A DNA stretch of 64,000 nucleotides, taken from NCBI GenBank assembly GCA_964427505.1, contig CAYRUO010000008.1:1-64000 (forward strand), given 5' to 3'. This document shows, one piece after another, positions 7,672 through 16,163 of the stretch. Within the stretch, counting starts at the first letter, position 1. Each line of letters opens with the position of its first letter. The notes under the pieces were generated by a model. It had not been told where the DNA came from. It saw only the letters and a list, made by a program, of their open reading frames with translations, and ran no database searches. Made by a program: the position numbers and the translations under genes. This stretch comes from Thermanaerothrix sp034436175. Its GTDB lineage: Bacteria; Chloroflexota; Anaerolineae; Anaerolineales; Anaerolineaceae.

Positions 7672-8478
7672 ATGCAAAAGCCCTTAATCTTACTCACCAA
7701 TGACGACGGAGTCGAATCACCGGGTTTGTGGGCCGCCGCCTGTGCTTTAGCCACTGTGGGGGATGTTACTATCGCCGCACCGCTGACGCAATCTACCGGT
7801 GCGGGGCGAAGCATGCCCCATTTTATGAATGGGCGGATTGAACGGCGGGAGCGATACTTATGCGGTCGAAATTGGGATGCGTACGGGGTAAACGGTTCAC
7901 CTGCCCAGACTGTTGATCATGCCATTTTGGAACTGATGCCCCGTTACCCCGATTTGGTGGTTTCAGGAATTAATTACGGCGAAAACGTGGGTACCGGTAT
8001 CACGATATCCGGCACCATAGGTGCTGCGATGGAGGCGGCCTCTTTCGGTATTCCGGCGCTGGCGGTTTCCTTACAAACCGGGATTCAGAATCACCTATCC
8101 CATTCGCCCGAGGTTGATTTTTCGGCTGCCGCTCACTTTACCGCGTACTTTGCCCAGCGTATTTTGCAATATGGTTTGCCCGGCGATGTGCAAATTCTCA
8201 AGGTTGAGATCCCTGCCTCGGCCACCCCTGAAACACCCTGGCGAGTGACGCGGTTGGCGCTCCACCGCTACTACGTGCCTTATTCTACCCGCCGTGGCGG
8301 ACTAGATGAGGAAGCCCCGCTAGGTTACCGAGTGCAGGTCTCACCCGAAGAGGTGCCAAAAGACTCTGATATATATGCGCTATTGTATGAGCAGGTTGTG
8401 TCTGTTACCCCTCTGACCCTGGATATGACAGCACGCTATCCTCTTCAAGATCTGGAAGCGCACTTGCGTCAGGGGTAG
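7672..8478 (+). CDS. surE: 5'/3'-nucleotidase SurE
   Basis: A 268-residue cytoplasmic phosphatase that removes phosphate from nucleoside monophosphates and can act on short polyphosphate. The metal-binding N-terminus LLTNDDG is intact, followed by PLTQSTGAGRSM and VNGSPAQTVDHA, and the SGINYGENVGTGITISGTIGAAMEA block typical of the family is present. The ATG at 7672 follows GGGGTCAGGAT and gives the normal SurE start; an upstream in-frame extension would run back into the tRNA and is rejected. The 3' end nearly meets the convergent Rrf2 gene. Confidence 0.95.
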   Translation: MQKPLILLTNDDGVESPGLWAAACALATVGDVTIAAPLTQSTGAGRSMPHFMNGRIERRERYLCGRNWDAYGVNGSPAQTVDHAILELMPRYPDLVVSGINYGENVGTGITISGTIGAAMEAASFGIPALAVSLQTGIQNHLSHSPEVDFSAAAHFTAYFAQRILQYGLPGDVQILKVEIPASATPETPWRVTRLALHRYYVPYSTRRGGLDEEAPLGYRVQVSPEEVPKDSDIYALLYEQVVSVTPLTLDMTARYPLQDLEAHLRQG

Positions 8479-8483
8479 ATGGG

Positions 8484-8897
8484 TCAACCGGCGGCTGGAG
8501 CGGCAGCGACGTTGGCAAAAGTGGCGCGGCGCAGACGCTCAACCAATTCGTTCTTGGCTTCGCACCAGAGCGGGCGCAATGCACAATTCTCGCCAAAGGG
8601 ACAGGCATCCTGTGATTGAGTGCACTCGTTGAGCATAATAGGGCCATCAATGGCTTCAACAACCTCAAGCACGGTGATCTCATGAGGCGGTTTAGCCAGG
8701 GAAACACCTCCACGCGCGCCCCGCGAGGTGTGAATTAGACCGGCAATGGAAAGTTGCGAGATAATTTTGGCGAGAAAGGATGGCGGGATATTCTGCTGTT
8801 CGGCGATCTCGCTGGTCGCGGCCCGCTGATTAGGCCCCAATTGGGCGAGATAATAGATTGCGCGTAAGGCATAATCGGCTTGACGTGTGATTTGCAT
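8484..8897 (-). CDS. Rrf2-family transcriptional regulator, IscR-like iron-sulfur sensor
   Basis: A 137-residue DNA-binding protein. The N-terminal winged helix (MQITRQADYALRAIYYLAQ) is typical of Rrf2. A cysteine cluster Cys92, Cys99, Cys105 (with Cys112 nearby) matches the spacing of the [2Fe-2S] ligands of IscR (92, 98, 104), so it probably senses iron-sulfur or redox status. It lacks the adjacent isc/suf genes usually regulated by IscR. It is transcribed away from the thioesterase gene, with a 25-base palindrome between the two promoters that could be its operator. The target genes are unknown. Confidence 0.88.
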   Translation of the reverse strand: MQITRQADYALRAIYYLAQLGPNQRAATSEIAEQQNIPPSFLAKIISQLSIAGLIHTSRGARGGVSLAKPPHEITVLEVVEAIDGPIMLNECTQSQDACPFGENCALRPLWCEAKNELVERLRRATFANVAAAPAAG

Positions 8898-8950
8898 TGT
8901 TGCTATCCCTCTTTTCAGAAATACGGGTAGAAATTATCTACTTATTATTT

Positions 8951-8979
8951 AGTTTATGCATTTGTGCCACTTTTAACAA
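8951..8979 (-). promoter_or_regulatory. Promoter of the Rrf2 regulator gene
   Basis: On the minus strand TTGTTA (8979-8974), a 17-base spacer and TAAACT (8956-8951). The -35 box is six bases from the palindrome at 8986-9010. Confidence 0.5.
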
Positions 8980-8985
8980 GTGACT

Positions 8986-9010
8986 AAGGTCATCCTGCCA
9001 GGATGACCTT
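8986..9010. promoter_or_regulatory. 25-base perfect palindrome, probable operator
   Basis: AAGGTCATCCTG (8986-8997), one central C, then the exact reverse complement (8999-9010). It abuts the minus-strand -35 box of the Rrf2 gene and its last base is the first base of the plus-strand TTGACG of the thioesterase gene. No T tract follows, so it is an operator rather than a terminator. Binding by the Rrf2 protein is inference. Confidence 0.75.
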
Positions 9011-9039
9011 TGACGTAGTTAGGGTCTTGCCGTTATAAT
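9010..9039 (+). promoter_or_regulatory. Promoter giving a leaderless thioesterase mRNA
   Basis: TTGACG (9010-9015), an 18-base spacer and a consensus TATAAT (9034-9039). The ATG at 9047 is where transcription would be expected to begin, so there is essentially no 5' leader and no ribosome binding site. Confidence 0.75.
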
Positions 9040-9046
9040 GCGTGGC

Positions 9047-9484
9047 ATGAGTGAGCAGTTCCGTTTCTATTATCCGATCCAAGTGCGCTACGGGGATTTA
9101 GATCCTCAATGGCATGTCAACAATGCGCGCTTCCTCACCTACTTGGAACAAGCACGTTTGGCTTATTTGATTCACCTGGGTTTGTTTGACGGCCATTCTT
9201 TTCTCGATCTGGGTTTGATCGTTGCCGATATCCACATTGCCTATCGTGCCCCAATTGCTTTGATGGAGGAATTAAGGGTTGGGGTTAAGACTGTGCGCTT
9301 GGGAAATAAGAGTCTGAAAATGGCTTACGTGATAGAGAATCCCGCAACCGGACAGGTAAAAGCCCAGGCAGAAGTCGTTATGGTGGCGTATGATTATCAC
9401 CGTCAAACCAGCGTTCCTCTGAGCCAACATTGGCGCGAAACGATTGCAGCCTTTGAAGGCATTCCGGCTTACGCTGAAGGGTAA
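9047..9484 (+). CDS. Hotdog-fold acyl-CoA thioesterase (4HBT/YbgC type)
   Basis: A 145-residue cytoplasmic thioesterase. The N-terminal motif VRYGDLDPQWHVNNARFLTYLEQAR holds the catalytic Asp and the HVNN block of the 4-hydroxybenzoyl-CoA thioesterase family. The substrate is an acyl-CoA but the chain cannot be read from sequence. An ATG at 9038 lies inside the TATAAT box and cannot be used, so the start is 9047. It ends six bases before the M42 peptidase gene, so the two are likely co-transcribed. Confidence 0.88.
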   Translation: MSEQFRFYYPIQVRYGDLDPQWHVNNARFLTYLEQARLAYLIHLGLFDGHSFLDLGLIVADIHIAYRAPIALMEELRVGVKTVRLGNKSLKMAYVIENPATGQVKAQAEVVMVAYDYHRQTSVPLSQHWRETIAAFEGIPAYAEG

Positions 9485-9490
9485 ATCCTT

Positions 9491-10543
9491 ATGAAAACTT
9501 TACCGGATGTTAATGAAACTAAATTGGTTGAATTCCTTACCGGTTTGTTGAATACGCCTAGCCCCACCGGGTTTACCGATTTGGCTGTAACCTACCTCGA
9601 ACAAACGTTGAGCGGCATGAGTGGGGTTCAACTCGAACACACCCCTAAAGGTGCGCTATTGGTGTGTTGGGAAGGAGAAGATAAATCGGCACCGCGAGTG
9701 GTTGCTTCACACCTTGATACCCTCGGGGCCATGGTCAAGGAAATAAAACCAAACGGGCGTTTGAAATTGACCCCGATTGGAAGTTTTGCCTGGAATACGG
9801 TTGAGACAGAGGGTTGCACCGTCTTTACGCGTGACGGTCGCCGTTATCGAGGTAGTTTGCTGGTCACTGCCGCTTCCTCTCATGTATATGGAAAGCGCAC
9901 CGCCGAGTTGCCGCGTGAGGCCGAGAACATGGAGGTGCGCTTGGACGTTCGTACCAATAGTGCTGATGAGACGCGCGCCTTGGGCATTGAGGTGGGCGAT
10001 TTCGTGGCGTTTGATCCTCGGGTTGAGGTAAACGAAGGGTTTGTGCGTTCACGGCACCTCGATGATAAGGCGGGGGTAGCCTGTGTGGTCATGGCCCTAC
10101 AGACGCTGGCCGACGCGCGCCTAAAGCCGTGGCAAACGGTTTATGCTCTCTTTAGCACCTATGAAGAGGTTGGTCATGGAGCCTCAGCGGGGCTACCCGC
10201 GGATATAAAGGAAATGGTCGTTGTAGATATGGCGGCTGTGGGTGAGGGTCAGACCTCGGATGAGTTTCACGCCACGTTGTGCGTCAAGGATTCCGGAGGG
10301 CCGTATGATCGGGGGCTGAGCCTGCGACTGCAACAACTTGCCGAGCATTACCAGATTCCATACAAAGTGGACATTTACCCCTATTACGGTTCCGATGGAG
10401 GAGCGTTTTGGCGCGCAGGTGGAAATGCACCGGTCGCCTTGATTGGCCCAGGCGTGGATGCCTCTCACAACTACGAACGAACGCACGTAGAGGCACTGAT
10501 GGCGACTACGCGTTGGCTGTTGGCTTATTTTTTGAACCCATAA
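9491..10543 (+). CDS. M42-family metallo-aminopeptidase
   Basis: A 350-residue cytoplasmic peptidase of the M42 (PepA/TET/FrvX) family, which trims short peptides using two metals in large tetrahedral complexes. Visible ligand motifs are ASHLDTLG (His/Asp), HLDDKAG (bridging Asp), the YEEVGHGAS catalytic Glu pair, VVDMA, and SHNYERTH with the last His. The GSDGGAFW segment near residue 300 is typical of the family. It follows the thioesterase gene by six bases. Annotation as endoglucanase, sometimes given to this family, is unlikely. Confidence 0.92.
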   Translation: MKTLPDVNETKLVEFLTGLLNTPSPTGFTDLAVTYLEQTLSGMSGVQLEHTPKGALLVCWEGEDKSAPRVVASHLDTLGAMVKEIKPNGRLKLTPIGSFAWNTVETEGCTVFTRDGRRYRGSLLVTAASSHVYGKRTAELPREAENMEVRLDVRTNSADETRALGIEVGDFVAFDPRVEVNEGFVRSRHLDDKAGVACVVMALQTLADARLKPWQTVYALFSTYEEVGHGASAGLPADIKEMVVVDMAAVGEGQTSDEFHATLCVKDSGGPYDRGLSLRLQQLAEHYQIPYKVDIYPYYGSDGGAFWRAGGNAPVALIGPGVDASHNYERTHVEALMATTRWLLAYFLNP

Positions 10544-10594
10544 CTATGATCAACACAAGGGATAGTAACCTTTTACGTCATTTTAAGGAGGCTC

Positions 10595-10622
10595 TCGACA
10601 AGCCTATAAACTCTGGTAGAAT
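10595..10622 (+). promoter_or_regulatory. Probable clpC promoter
   Basis: TCGACA (10595-10600), a 16-base spacer and TAGAAT (10617-10622). The leader that follows carries a small hairpin GGAGCA-ATAAA-TGCTCC (10635-10651). No CIRCE or CtsR-like repeat was seen. Confidence 0.5.
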
Positions 10623-10755
10623 TACACATAGGGTGGAGCAATAAATGCTCCCTCGATCTTAAAGTGTCGTTTCTGGTGACGCATGTTTGCGCACCGTGAT
10701 AGGTTGAGAATTAAAGTTATTTGGAGAGTTGGTTTTGTATTGAAGGAGGATTGCC

Positions 10756-13254
10756 TTGTCTGGGATGGAACGTTTCACACAGCGGGCGCGTAGAGTGTTG
10801 AGCCTGGCGCATCAGGAAGCCGAACGCATGCACCAGAGCACCATCAACACCGAGCACCTGCTGTTAGGCTTAATTCAGGAAGAAGGCGGTATTGCCAGCC
10901 GCGTGTTACGCGATTTAGGCCTGGATCCCGAACGGGTACAGGAAATCGTAGATCGTATCAGCGGTTATGGGACGTACCGTGGAGGTCGGATTGATCTTTC
11001 ACCGGGCGTGCAGCAGGTGCTGGAATATGCCATTGAAGAAGCCCGCAATATGGGGCACTATTACATAGGCACCGAGCACCTGCTCTTGGGGTTGGTTCGC
11101 TCCACGGAAGGGAAAGCGCTGGACGTGTTGCGCAAATTGGGCGTAACACCGGAGCAGATCAAGCGTCAAACGCGGCGTGTGTTACAAGAGAGCGGTAGTA
11201 CTTTGCAGGGTGCCTCAGGGCGAGCGCCGTCCCAACGCCAAGAGCAGAAAAGCCAACAGAAAACAACGCTGATTGATCAACTGGCGACCGATTTGACGGC
11301 ATTGGCCGAGGAGAATAAACTCGACCCGGTGATTGGTCGCCAGATGGAAATTGAGCGTGTTATCCAAATTCTGGCGCGCCGTACTAAGAACAACCCAGCC
11401 CTGATCGGTGAACCGGGCGTTGGGAAAACGGCGATCGTCGAAGGCCTGGCGCAACGCATTGTTGAGGGCGATGTGCCGGCGCCCCTGTTGGGCAAGCGGG
11501 TTCTGCAATTGGATGTGGGTTCGTTAGTAGCAGGAACGATGTACCGTGGCCAGTTTGAGGAACGCTTGAAGCGCGTCATTGAAGAACTGAAAGCCTCGGG
11601 CGCCATCCTGTTCATTGATGAAGTGCACATGCTGGTCGGTGCGGGCTCTGCGGGTTCGTCTGTGGATGCGGCCAACATCCTGAAACCTGCCCTGTCGCGG
11701 GGCGAGTTGCAGGTGATTGGTGCCACTACATTAGATGAGTATCGCAAATATATTGAGAGCGATGCCGCGTTGGAGCGCCGTTTCCAGCCGATCATGGTCA
11801 ACGAGCCTACGGTAGAGGAGACTATTGAGATCCTGCGCGGAATCCGCAGTGCCTATGAAGAACATCATCGCTTGGTCATTTCGGATGAAGCACTCGAAGC
11901 GGCGGCCCGCCTTTCGGCGCGGTACGTCACCGAGCGCTATTTACCGGATAAAGCAATAGATTTAATTGATGAAGCGGCCTCGCGAGTTCGCATGTACAAG
12001 AGCCAGTCGGCGAAGACGGTCAAGGAACTCATGACCCGCCTGCGGGCTTTGCGCCAGAATATTGTCTTGGCCAACGAGGACGGGCGTTATGAGGAAGCCC
12101 AGGAGTTATCCCGAAAGGCTCAGTTGATCGAAGAAGAGATTGAGCGTTTGCGCAGTGGTTGGGACCGCGAAAACAGCCCGGTAGTTACGGCCGAAGATAT
12201 TGCCGAAGTGGTCTCCATGTGGACGGGCATTCCGGTTAAACAGATGGCGCAGACCGAATCGGAACGCTTGCTCCACATGGAAGAAGAACTGCGCAAGCAC
12301 ATTATCGGACAGGATGAGGCTATCGAGACCATTGCGAAGGCGATTCGCCGCGCTCGCTCGGGCTTGAAAGACCCGCGTCGCCCGATTGGGTCGTTCATGT
12401 TCCTCGGACCAACCGGCGTGGGTAAGACCGAGTTGACTAAGGCACTGGCGCGTTTCCTCTTCGGCAGTGAAGATGCGTTGCTCCAATTGGATATGTCGGA
12501 ATTTATGGAGCGCCATACGGTGAGCCGCCTGGTGGGTGCGCCGCCCGGTTACGTGGGTTATGAAGAGGCGGGTCAGTTGACCGAGGCGATTCGTCGCCGA
12601 CCCTACTCTATTGTGGTCTTTGATGAGATTGAAAAGGCCCATCCGGAAGCCCACAACATGCTTTTGCAGATCATGGAAGAAGGGCACCTGACCGATGCAC
12701 GTGGCCATCGGGTGGATTTCCGCAATACCATCATTATCATGACCTCGAACATCGGCGCGGACATGATCAAACGCCAGAATGTAATGGGCTTCCAGATTAA
12801 GCGCGATGAGACGCTTGAAGAGCAATTGGCGTACGAGGAGATGCGCAAGAAACTTCTCGAATCGCTGCGTCGCGTCTTCCGACCGGAGTTTATCAACCGC
12901 CTGGATGGTGTAGTGGTATTCCGCGCGCTCAATCGCGAAGACTTGCTTAAGATTGTCGGCTTGGAGATTCAAAAGGTCTCCGACCGCTTGCGCGAGAACA
13001 ACATCACACTCAAAGCCACCGAAGCGGCCATCCGACTGCTGGCCGAGGAGGGATACGATCCGGAGATGGGCGCGCGGCCATTGCGCCGAGTACTGCAGAA
13101 CCGCATCGAAGACCGCCTTTCGGATGCGCTTCTGGCCGGCGAGTTCAACGAGGGTGATGTCATCGTCGTGGATGTAGTAGACGGCGAGATTGTGCTACGC
13201 AAAGAAGAAGGCTCGCCAACCGAGGCTCAAAAGACGGTTGAAATGAGTATCTAA
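10756..13254 (+). CDS. clpC: ATP-dependent Clp protease ATP-binding subunit ClpC
   Basis: An 832-residue AAA+ unfoldase that feeds substrates to the ClpP peptidase. Order: two Clp N-terminal repeats (about 1-145), the first AAA+ domain with GEPGVGKT, a short UVR-like middle region (VKELMTRLRALRQNI... EEAQELSRKAQ), the second AAA+ domain with GPTGVGKTELT, and a D2-small domain. The middle region identifies ClpC rather than ClpB or ClpA. The TTG at 10756 is preferred because AAGGAGG lies 6 bases before it; the ATG at 10765 would have 15. clpP, mcsA/mcsB and ctsR are not adjacent. Confidence 0.95.
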   Translation: MSGMERFTQRARRVLSLAHQEAERMHQSTINTEHLLLGLIQEEGGIASRVLRDLGLDPERVQEIVDRISGYGTYRGGRIDLSPGVQQVLEYAIEEARNMGHYYIGTEHLLLGLVRSTEGKALDVLRKLGVTPEQIKRQTRRVLQESGSTLQGASGRAPSQRQEQKSQQKTTLIDQLATDLTALAEENKLDPVIGRQMEIERVIQILARRTKNNPALIGEPGVGKTAIVEGLAQRIVEGDVPAPLLGKRVLQLDVGSLVAGTMYRGQFEERLKRVIEELKASGAILFIDEVHMLVGAGSAGSSVDAANILKPALSRGELQVIGATTLDEYRKYIESDAALERRFQPIMVNEPTVEETIEILRGIRSAYEEHHRLVISDEALEAAARLSARYVTERYLPDKAIDLIDEAASRVRMYKSQSAKTVKELMTRLRALRQNIVLANEDGRYEEAQELSRKAQLIEEEIERLRSGWDRENSPVVTAEDIAEVVSMWTGIPVKQMAQTESERLLHMEEELRKHIIGQDEAIETIAKAIRRARSGLKDPRRPIGSFMFLGPTGVGKTELTKALARFLFGSEDALLQLDMSEFMERHTVSRLVGAPPGYVGYEEAGQLTEAIRRRPYSIVVFDEIEKAHPEAHNMLLQIMEEGHLTDARGHRVDFRNTIIIMTSNIGADMIKRQNVMGFQIKRDETLEEQLAYEEMRKKLLESLRRVFRPEFINRLDGVVVFRALNREDLLKIVGLEIQKVSDRLRENNITLKATEAAIRLLAEEGYDPEMGARPLRRVLQNRIEDRLSDALLAGEFNEGDVIVVDVVDGEIVLRKEEGSPTEAQKTVEMSI

Positions 13255-13302
13255 ATGGGTATAGGAAACCCATGAAGGTGTGCATCCTATTCTAGTGAGG
13301 AC

Positions 13303-13340
13303 GGGGTTGGCAGGCTGGATGCTTGCCAGCCCCTTTTCTT
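13303..13340 (+). terminator. Terminator between clpC and radA
   Basis: GGGGTTGGCA (13303-13312) pairs with TGCCAGCCCC (13324-13333), including one G-T pair, then TTTTCTTT. It ends only eight bases before the radA start. Confidence 0.75.
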
Positions 13341-13347
13341 TGCGGCT

Positions 13348-14817
13348 ATGGCGAAAACACAAACCCGTTATGTCTGTCAGCAATGTGGTCGAACCTCTCC
13401 CCGCCCATTAGGGCGTTGTCCTCAGTGTGGAGCGTGGGATAGCATGGTGGAAGAAGTCATTGCGGCGCCCAGTTCGTCCACCGCGGCGGCGGTTTCTCTG
13501 CGCGGTTTGACCAGTCGTTCTCGGCCTCTGCGCTTGGAGGAGATTCCCGGCGCGGCGGAGGATCGCTGGATATTGCCGATGGTGGAATTTGCCCGCGTCC
13601 TCGGCGGTGGCATTGTGCGGGGCTCGGTGGTACTGCTGGGCGGTGATCCGGGGATTGGAAAATCTACCCTGTTGCTCCAAATGGCGTTGGAGATGATCCA
13701 GCAAGGTCAGATCAGTGCTGCGACCGGGCCGGTGCTCTATGTATCGGGTGAGGAATCAGAGCGCCAGATTAAGATGCGGGCGCTGCGGTTGCTTCGCCAA
13801 ATGGAGCAGGGCGGAGAAAACGAACATAGAGGCGATTCTTTCCCCGAGCATCTTTTCCTGGTGACGGAAACCAACCTCGATATCATCTTGGATCATATTA
13901 ACGACATTAAACCCGGTTTGGTGATCATTGATTCCATTCAAACTGTTTACCTGCCGGCTTTGCAATCCAGCGCCGGTTCGGTAAGCCAGGTACGGGAATG
14001 TGCATCGCGTCTGCGGGAGTTAGCGAAGACCTCAGGCATGACCGTTTTTATGATCGGCCATGTCACAAAAGAGGGGATGATTGCCGGCCCGCGCGTCCTG
14101 GAGCACATTGTAGATACGGTTCTCTACTTGGAGGGGGACCGCTACCAGGCCGTGCGCTTGTTGCGCTCGGTTAAGAATCGTTTTGGCGCTACCTCAGAGG
14201 TGGGGGTCTTTGAGATGCGTGAGACCGGTATGGCTGAGGTACCCAATCCCTCTGAAGTCTTCTTGGCTGAACGTATGGTAAATGCGCCGGGTTCAGCCAT
14301 CGCGGTAACCATGGAAGGCACGCGTCCGTTGTTGGTGGAGATTCAGGGGTTAACCAGTCCATCGAATTTGGGCAATCCCCGCCGTACGCCGAATGGGCTT
14401 GATGTCAACCGTTTACTGCTGATTGTGGCTGTGCTGACCCGCCGCTTAGGACTGCGGTTGAGCGATCAGGATGTCTTTGTCAACGTCGTAGGAGGATTGC
14501 GGATTGCCGAACCGGCGGCAGATTTGGCGGTTGCGGCGGCGATTGCTTCGTCCTATCGCGATGTGCCGATTCGGGCGGATACGGTGCTCATCGGCGAAAT
14601 CGGGCTCTCGGGCGAGTTGCGGTGGGTGGCACAGATGAATGCACGACTGCGCGAAGCCGCCAAATTGGGCTTCAAGGCGGCCATTGTGCCACGGCGATTG
14701 CGTCGCATTGATCCCTGGCCGGAAGGGATTGAGGTTCTAGAAGCACGTTCTCTGCGCGAAGCCTTGCGCCTGGCACTTCTTGATTCCTCTGCTAAATCTT
14801 CTCCATCGGGTTCATGA
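13348..14817 (+). CDS. radA: DNA repair protein RadA
   Basis: A 489-residue RecA-related ATPase that helps branch migration in recombinational repair. It has an N-terminal four-cysteine zinc finger (Cys10, Cys13, Cys24, Cys27), a P-loop GGDPGIGKSTLL at about 97-108, the RadA signature KNRFGAT, and a C-terminal Lon-protease-like domain (VNVVGGLRIAEPAADLAVAAAIASS). The ATG follows the terminator closely and no ribosome site is obvious. The next gene starts ten bases after the stop. Confidence 0.95.
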   Translation: MAKTQTRYVCQQCGRTSPRPLGRCPQCGAWDSMVEEVIAAPSSSTAAAVSLRGLTSRSRPLRLEEIPGAAEDRWILPMVEFARVLGGGIVRGSVVLLGGDPGIGKSTLLLQMALEMIQQGQISAATGPVLYVSGEESERQIKMRALRLLRQMEQGGENEHRGDSFPEHLFLVTETNLDIILDHINDIKPGLVIIDSIQTVYLPALQSSAGSVSQVRECASRLRELAKTSGMTVFMIGHVTKEGMIAGPRVLEHIVDTVLYLEGDRYQAVRLLRSVKNRFGATSEVGVFEMRETGMAEVPNPSEVFLAERMVNAPGSAIAVTMEGTRPLLVEIQGLTSPSNLGNPRRTPNGLDVNRLLLIVAVLTRRLGLRLSDQDVFVNVVGGLRIAEPAADLAVAAAIASSYRDVPIRADTVLIGEIGLSGELRWVAQMNARLREAAKLGFKAAIVPRRLRRIDPWPEGIEVLEARSLREALRLALLDSSAKSSPSGS

Positions 14818-14826
14818 GGTGAAGAG

Positions 14827-16143
14827 ATGGGTTTCAAACGTTGGCAATTGGCGTTCATTCATGCAGCCGTAGCGATTACCCTGGTGCCGATTAATAGCAC
14901 CTTGAACCGAGTCATGATCAAGGAACTGGGCATTTCAGCGACATTGGTGGCGTTGCTGGCTTCTTTGCCTTATTTATTCTCTCCGGTTCAGGTCGCGATC
15001 GGGGCCTACAGTGATCGTCATCCCATCGCAGGATTGCGCCGCACCCCTTATATCTTAGCCGGGTTGCTTCTCTGTGTGGTGGGCCTTGCAGTTGCGCCGA
15101 TGGTGGTGTTTATCCTGCCCCAAAATTTCTTTTTAGGGCTGGTGTTTACCGTGCTCACATTTGGGGCATGGGGGATGGGATATAACTTAGCCGCAGTGTC
15201 TTATCTCTCGCTGGCTACCGAACTCTCGGGCGAACGGGGGCGGACACGTACGGTGGCAACCATGTGGTTTCTCATGATCGTGGGAATTATCCTGACTGCG
15301 GCGGGCTTAAGTCGGCTGTTGGCCGATTATTCCCCTGAGCAATTGCAACGTGCTTTCAGTTCTGTTGCAGTGGTGGCCATGGTATTAGGCTTATTAGGGC
15401 TAGCGAAATTGGAGCCACGGTCGAATATACGCTCAAGCCAAGCCACCCTTGAAGTGCCGGCCTCTTGGGCGGCGCAACTCCGCTTAATCTGGCGTAACCC
15501 CCAGGCACGTCTCTTCTTTGTTTATTTGAGCGCTTTGCTGGTCGCGATTTTAGGGCAGGATATTTTACTCGAACCTTATGCGGCAGAAGTATTTGACCTC
15601 CCCGTTGCCGCAACCACACGTATAACTTCAATATGGGGTACGTGTTTTTTAGGTGCGTTACTGGCCGCAACTTGGCTTGAGCCGCGTTGGGGCAAGCGCC
15701 GGGTGGCCTTTTTGGGCGCAGTGACCGCGCTACTCGGCTTTGCGCTGATGATCGGAGCGGGTATGGTCGCTTCGGCCCATCTGTTTTATGTGGGCGTTGT
15801 CCTTTTAGGCATGGGGAGCGGTTTGGCCACCGTCTCAAATCTCTCTTTAATGTTGGATATGACGACCAAAAGTGTCGGCCTGTATATGGGTGCGTGGGGA
15901 ATGGCTAGTGCCTTAGCGCGCATCTTGGGATCGGTTCTCGGTGGAGCGGTACGGGACATTATCCTGGCGATAAGCCAAAATGCCTTGTTGGGCTATGGGG
16001 TGGTATTCGGTATTCAGGCAATATTATTAGGGGTATCCATAGGACTTTTGCGTCGTGTGGATGTGGAAACCTTCCGTGCGGCATCCCAGCGTCTTTCTCT
16101 GGGAACCCGTGTTGCGATGATGCAAGAACTCGATGCCGGATAA
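14827..16143 (+). CDS. BCD-family (PucC-like) MFS transporter
   Basis: A 438-residue inner-membrane protein of about 12 hydrophobic helices. The N-terminal pattern (INSTLNRVMIKELGISATLV, followed by SDRHPIAGLRRTPYI) matches the PucC/LhaA group of the major facilitator superfamily, which in phototrophs is linked to bacteriochlorophyll and antenna assembly. No other pigment gene is in this window, and PucC homologues also occur in organisms not known to be phototrophic, so the cargo is unknown. The ATG at 14827 follows a GAGGTGAAGAG site and lies ten bases after radA. Confidence 0.8.
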   Translation: MGFKRWQLAFIHAAVAITLVPINSTLNRVMIKELGISATLVALLASLPYLFSPVQVAIGAYSDRHPIAGLRRTPYILAGLLLCVVGLAVAPMVVFILPQNFFLGLVFTVLTFGAWGMGYNLAAVSYLSLATELSGERGRTRTVATMWFLMIVGIILTAAGLSRLLADYSPEQLQRAFSSVAVVAMVLGLLGLAKLEPRSNIRSSQATLEVPASWAAQLRLIWRNPQARLFFVYLSALLVAILGQDILLEPYAAEVFDLPVAATTRITSIWGTCFLGALLAATWLEPRWGKRRVAFLGAVTALLGFALMIGAGMVASAHLFYVGVVLLGMGSGLATVSNLSLMLDMTTKSVGLYMGAWGMASALARILGSVLGGAVRDIILAISQNALLGYGVVFGIQAILLGVSIGLLRRVDVETFRAASQRLSLGTRVAMMQELDAG

Positions 16144-16163
16144 AAGAAAGGATGCCTTATACA

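Noticed and set aside
12106..12972. Long minus-strand open frame (288 codons) inside clpC
   Set aside because: It overlaps the conserved AAA+ domains of ClpC completely and resembles no protein; it follows from codon composition.
14827..16143. Evidence for phototrophy from the PucC-like gene
   Set aside because: No pigment, reaction-centre or chlorosome gene is present in the window, so one carrier is not enough.
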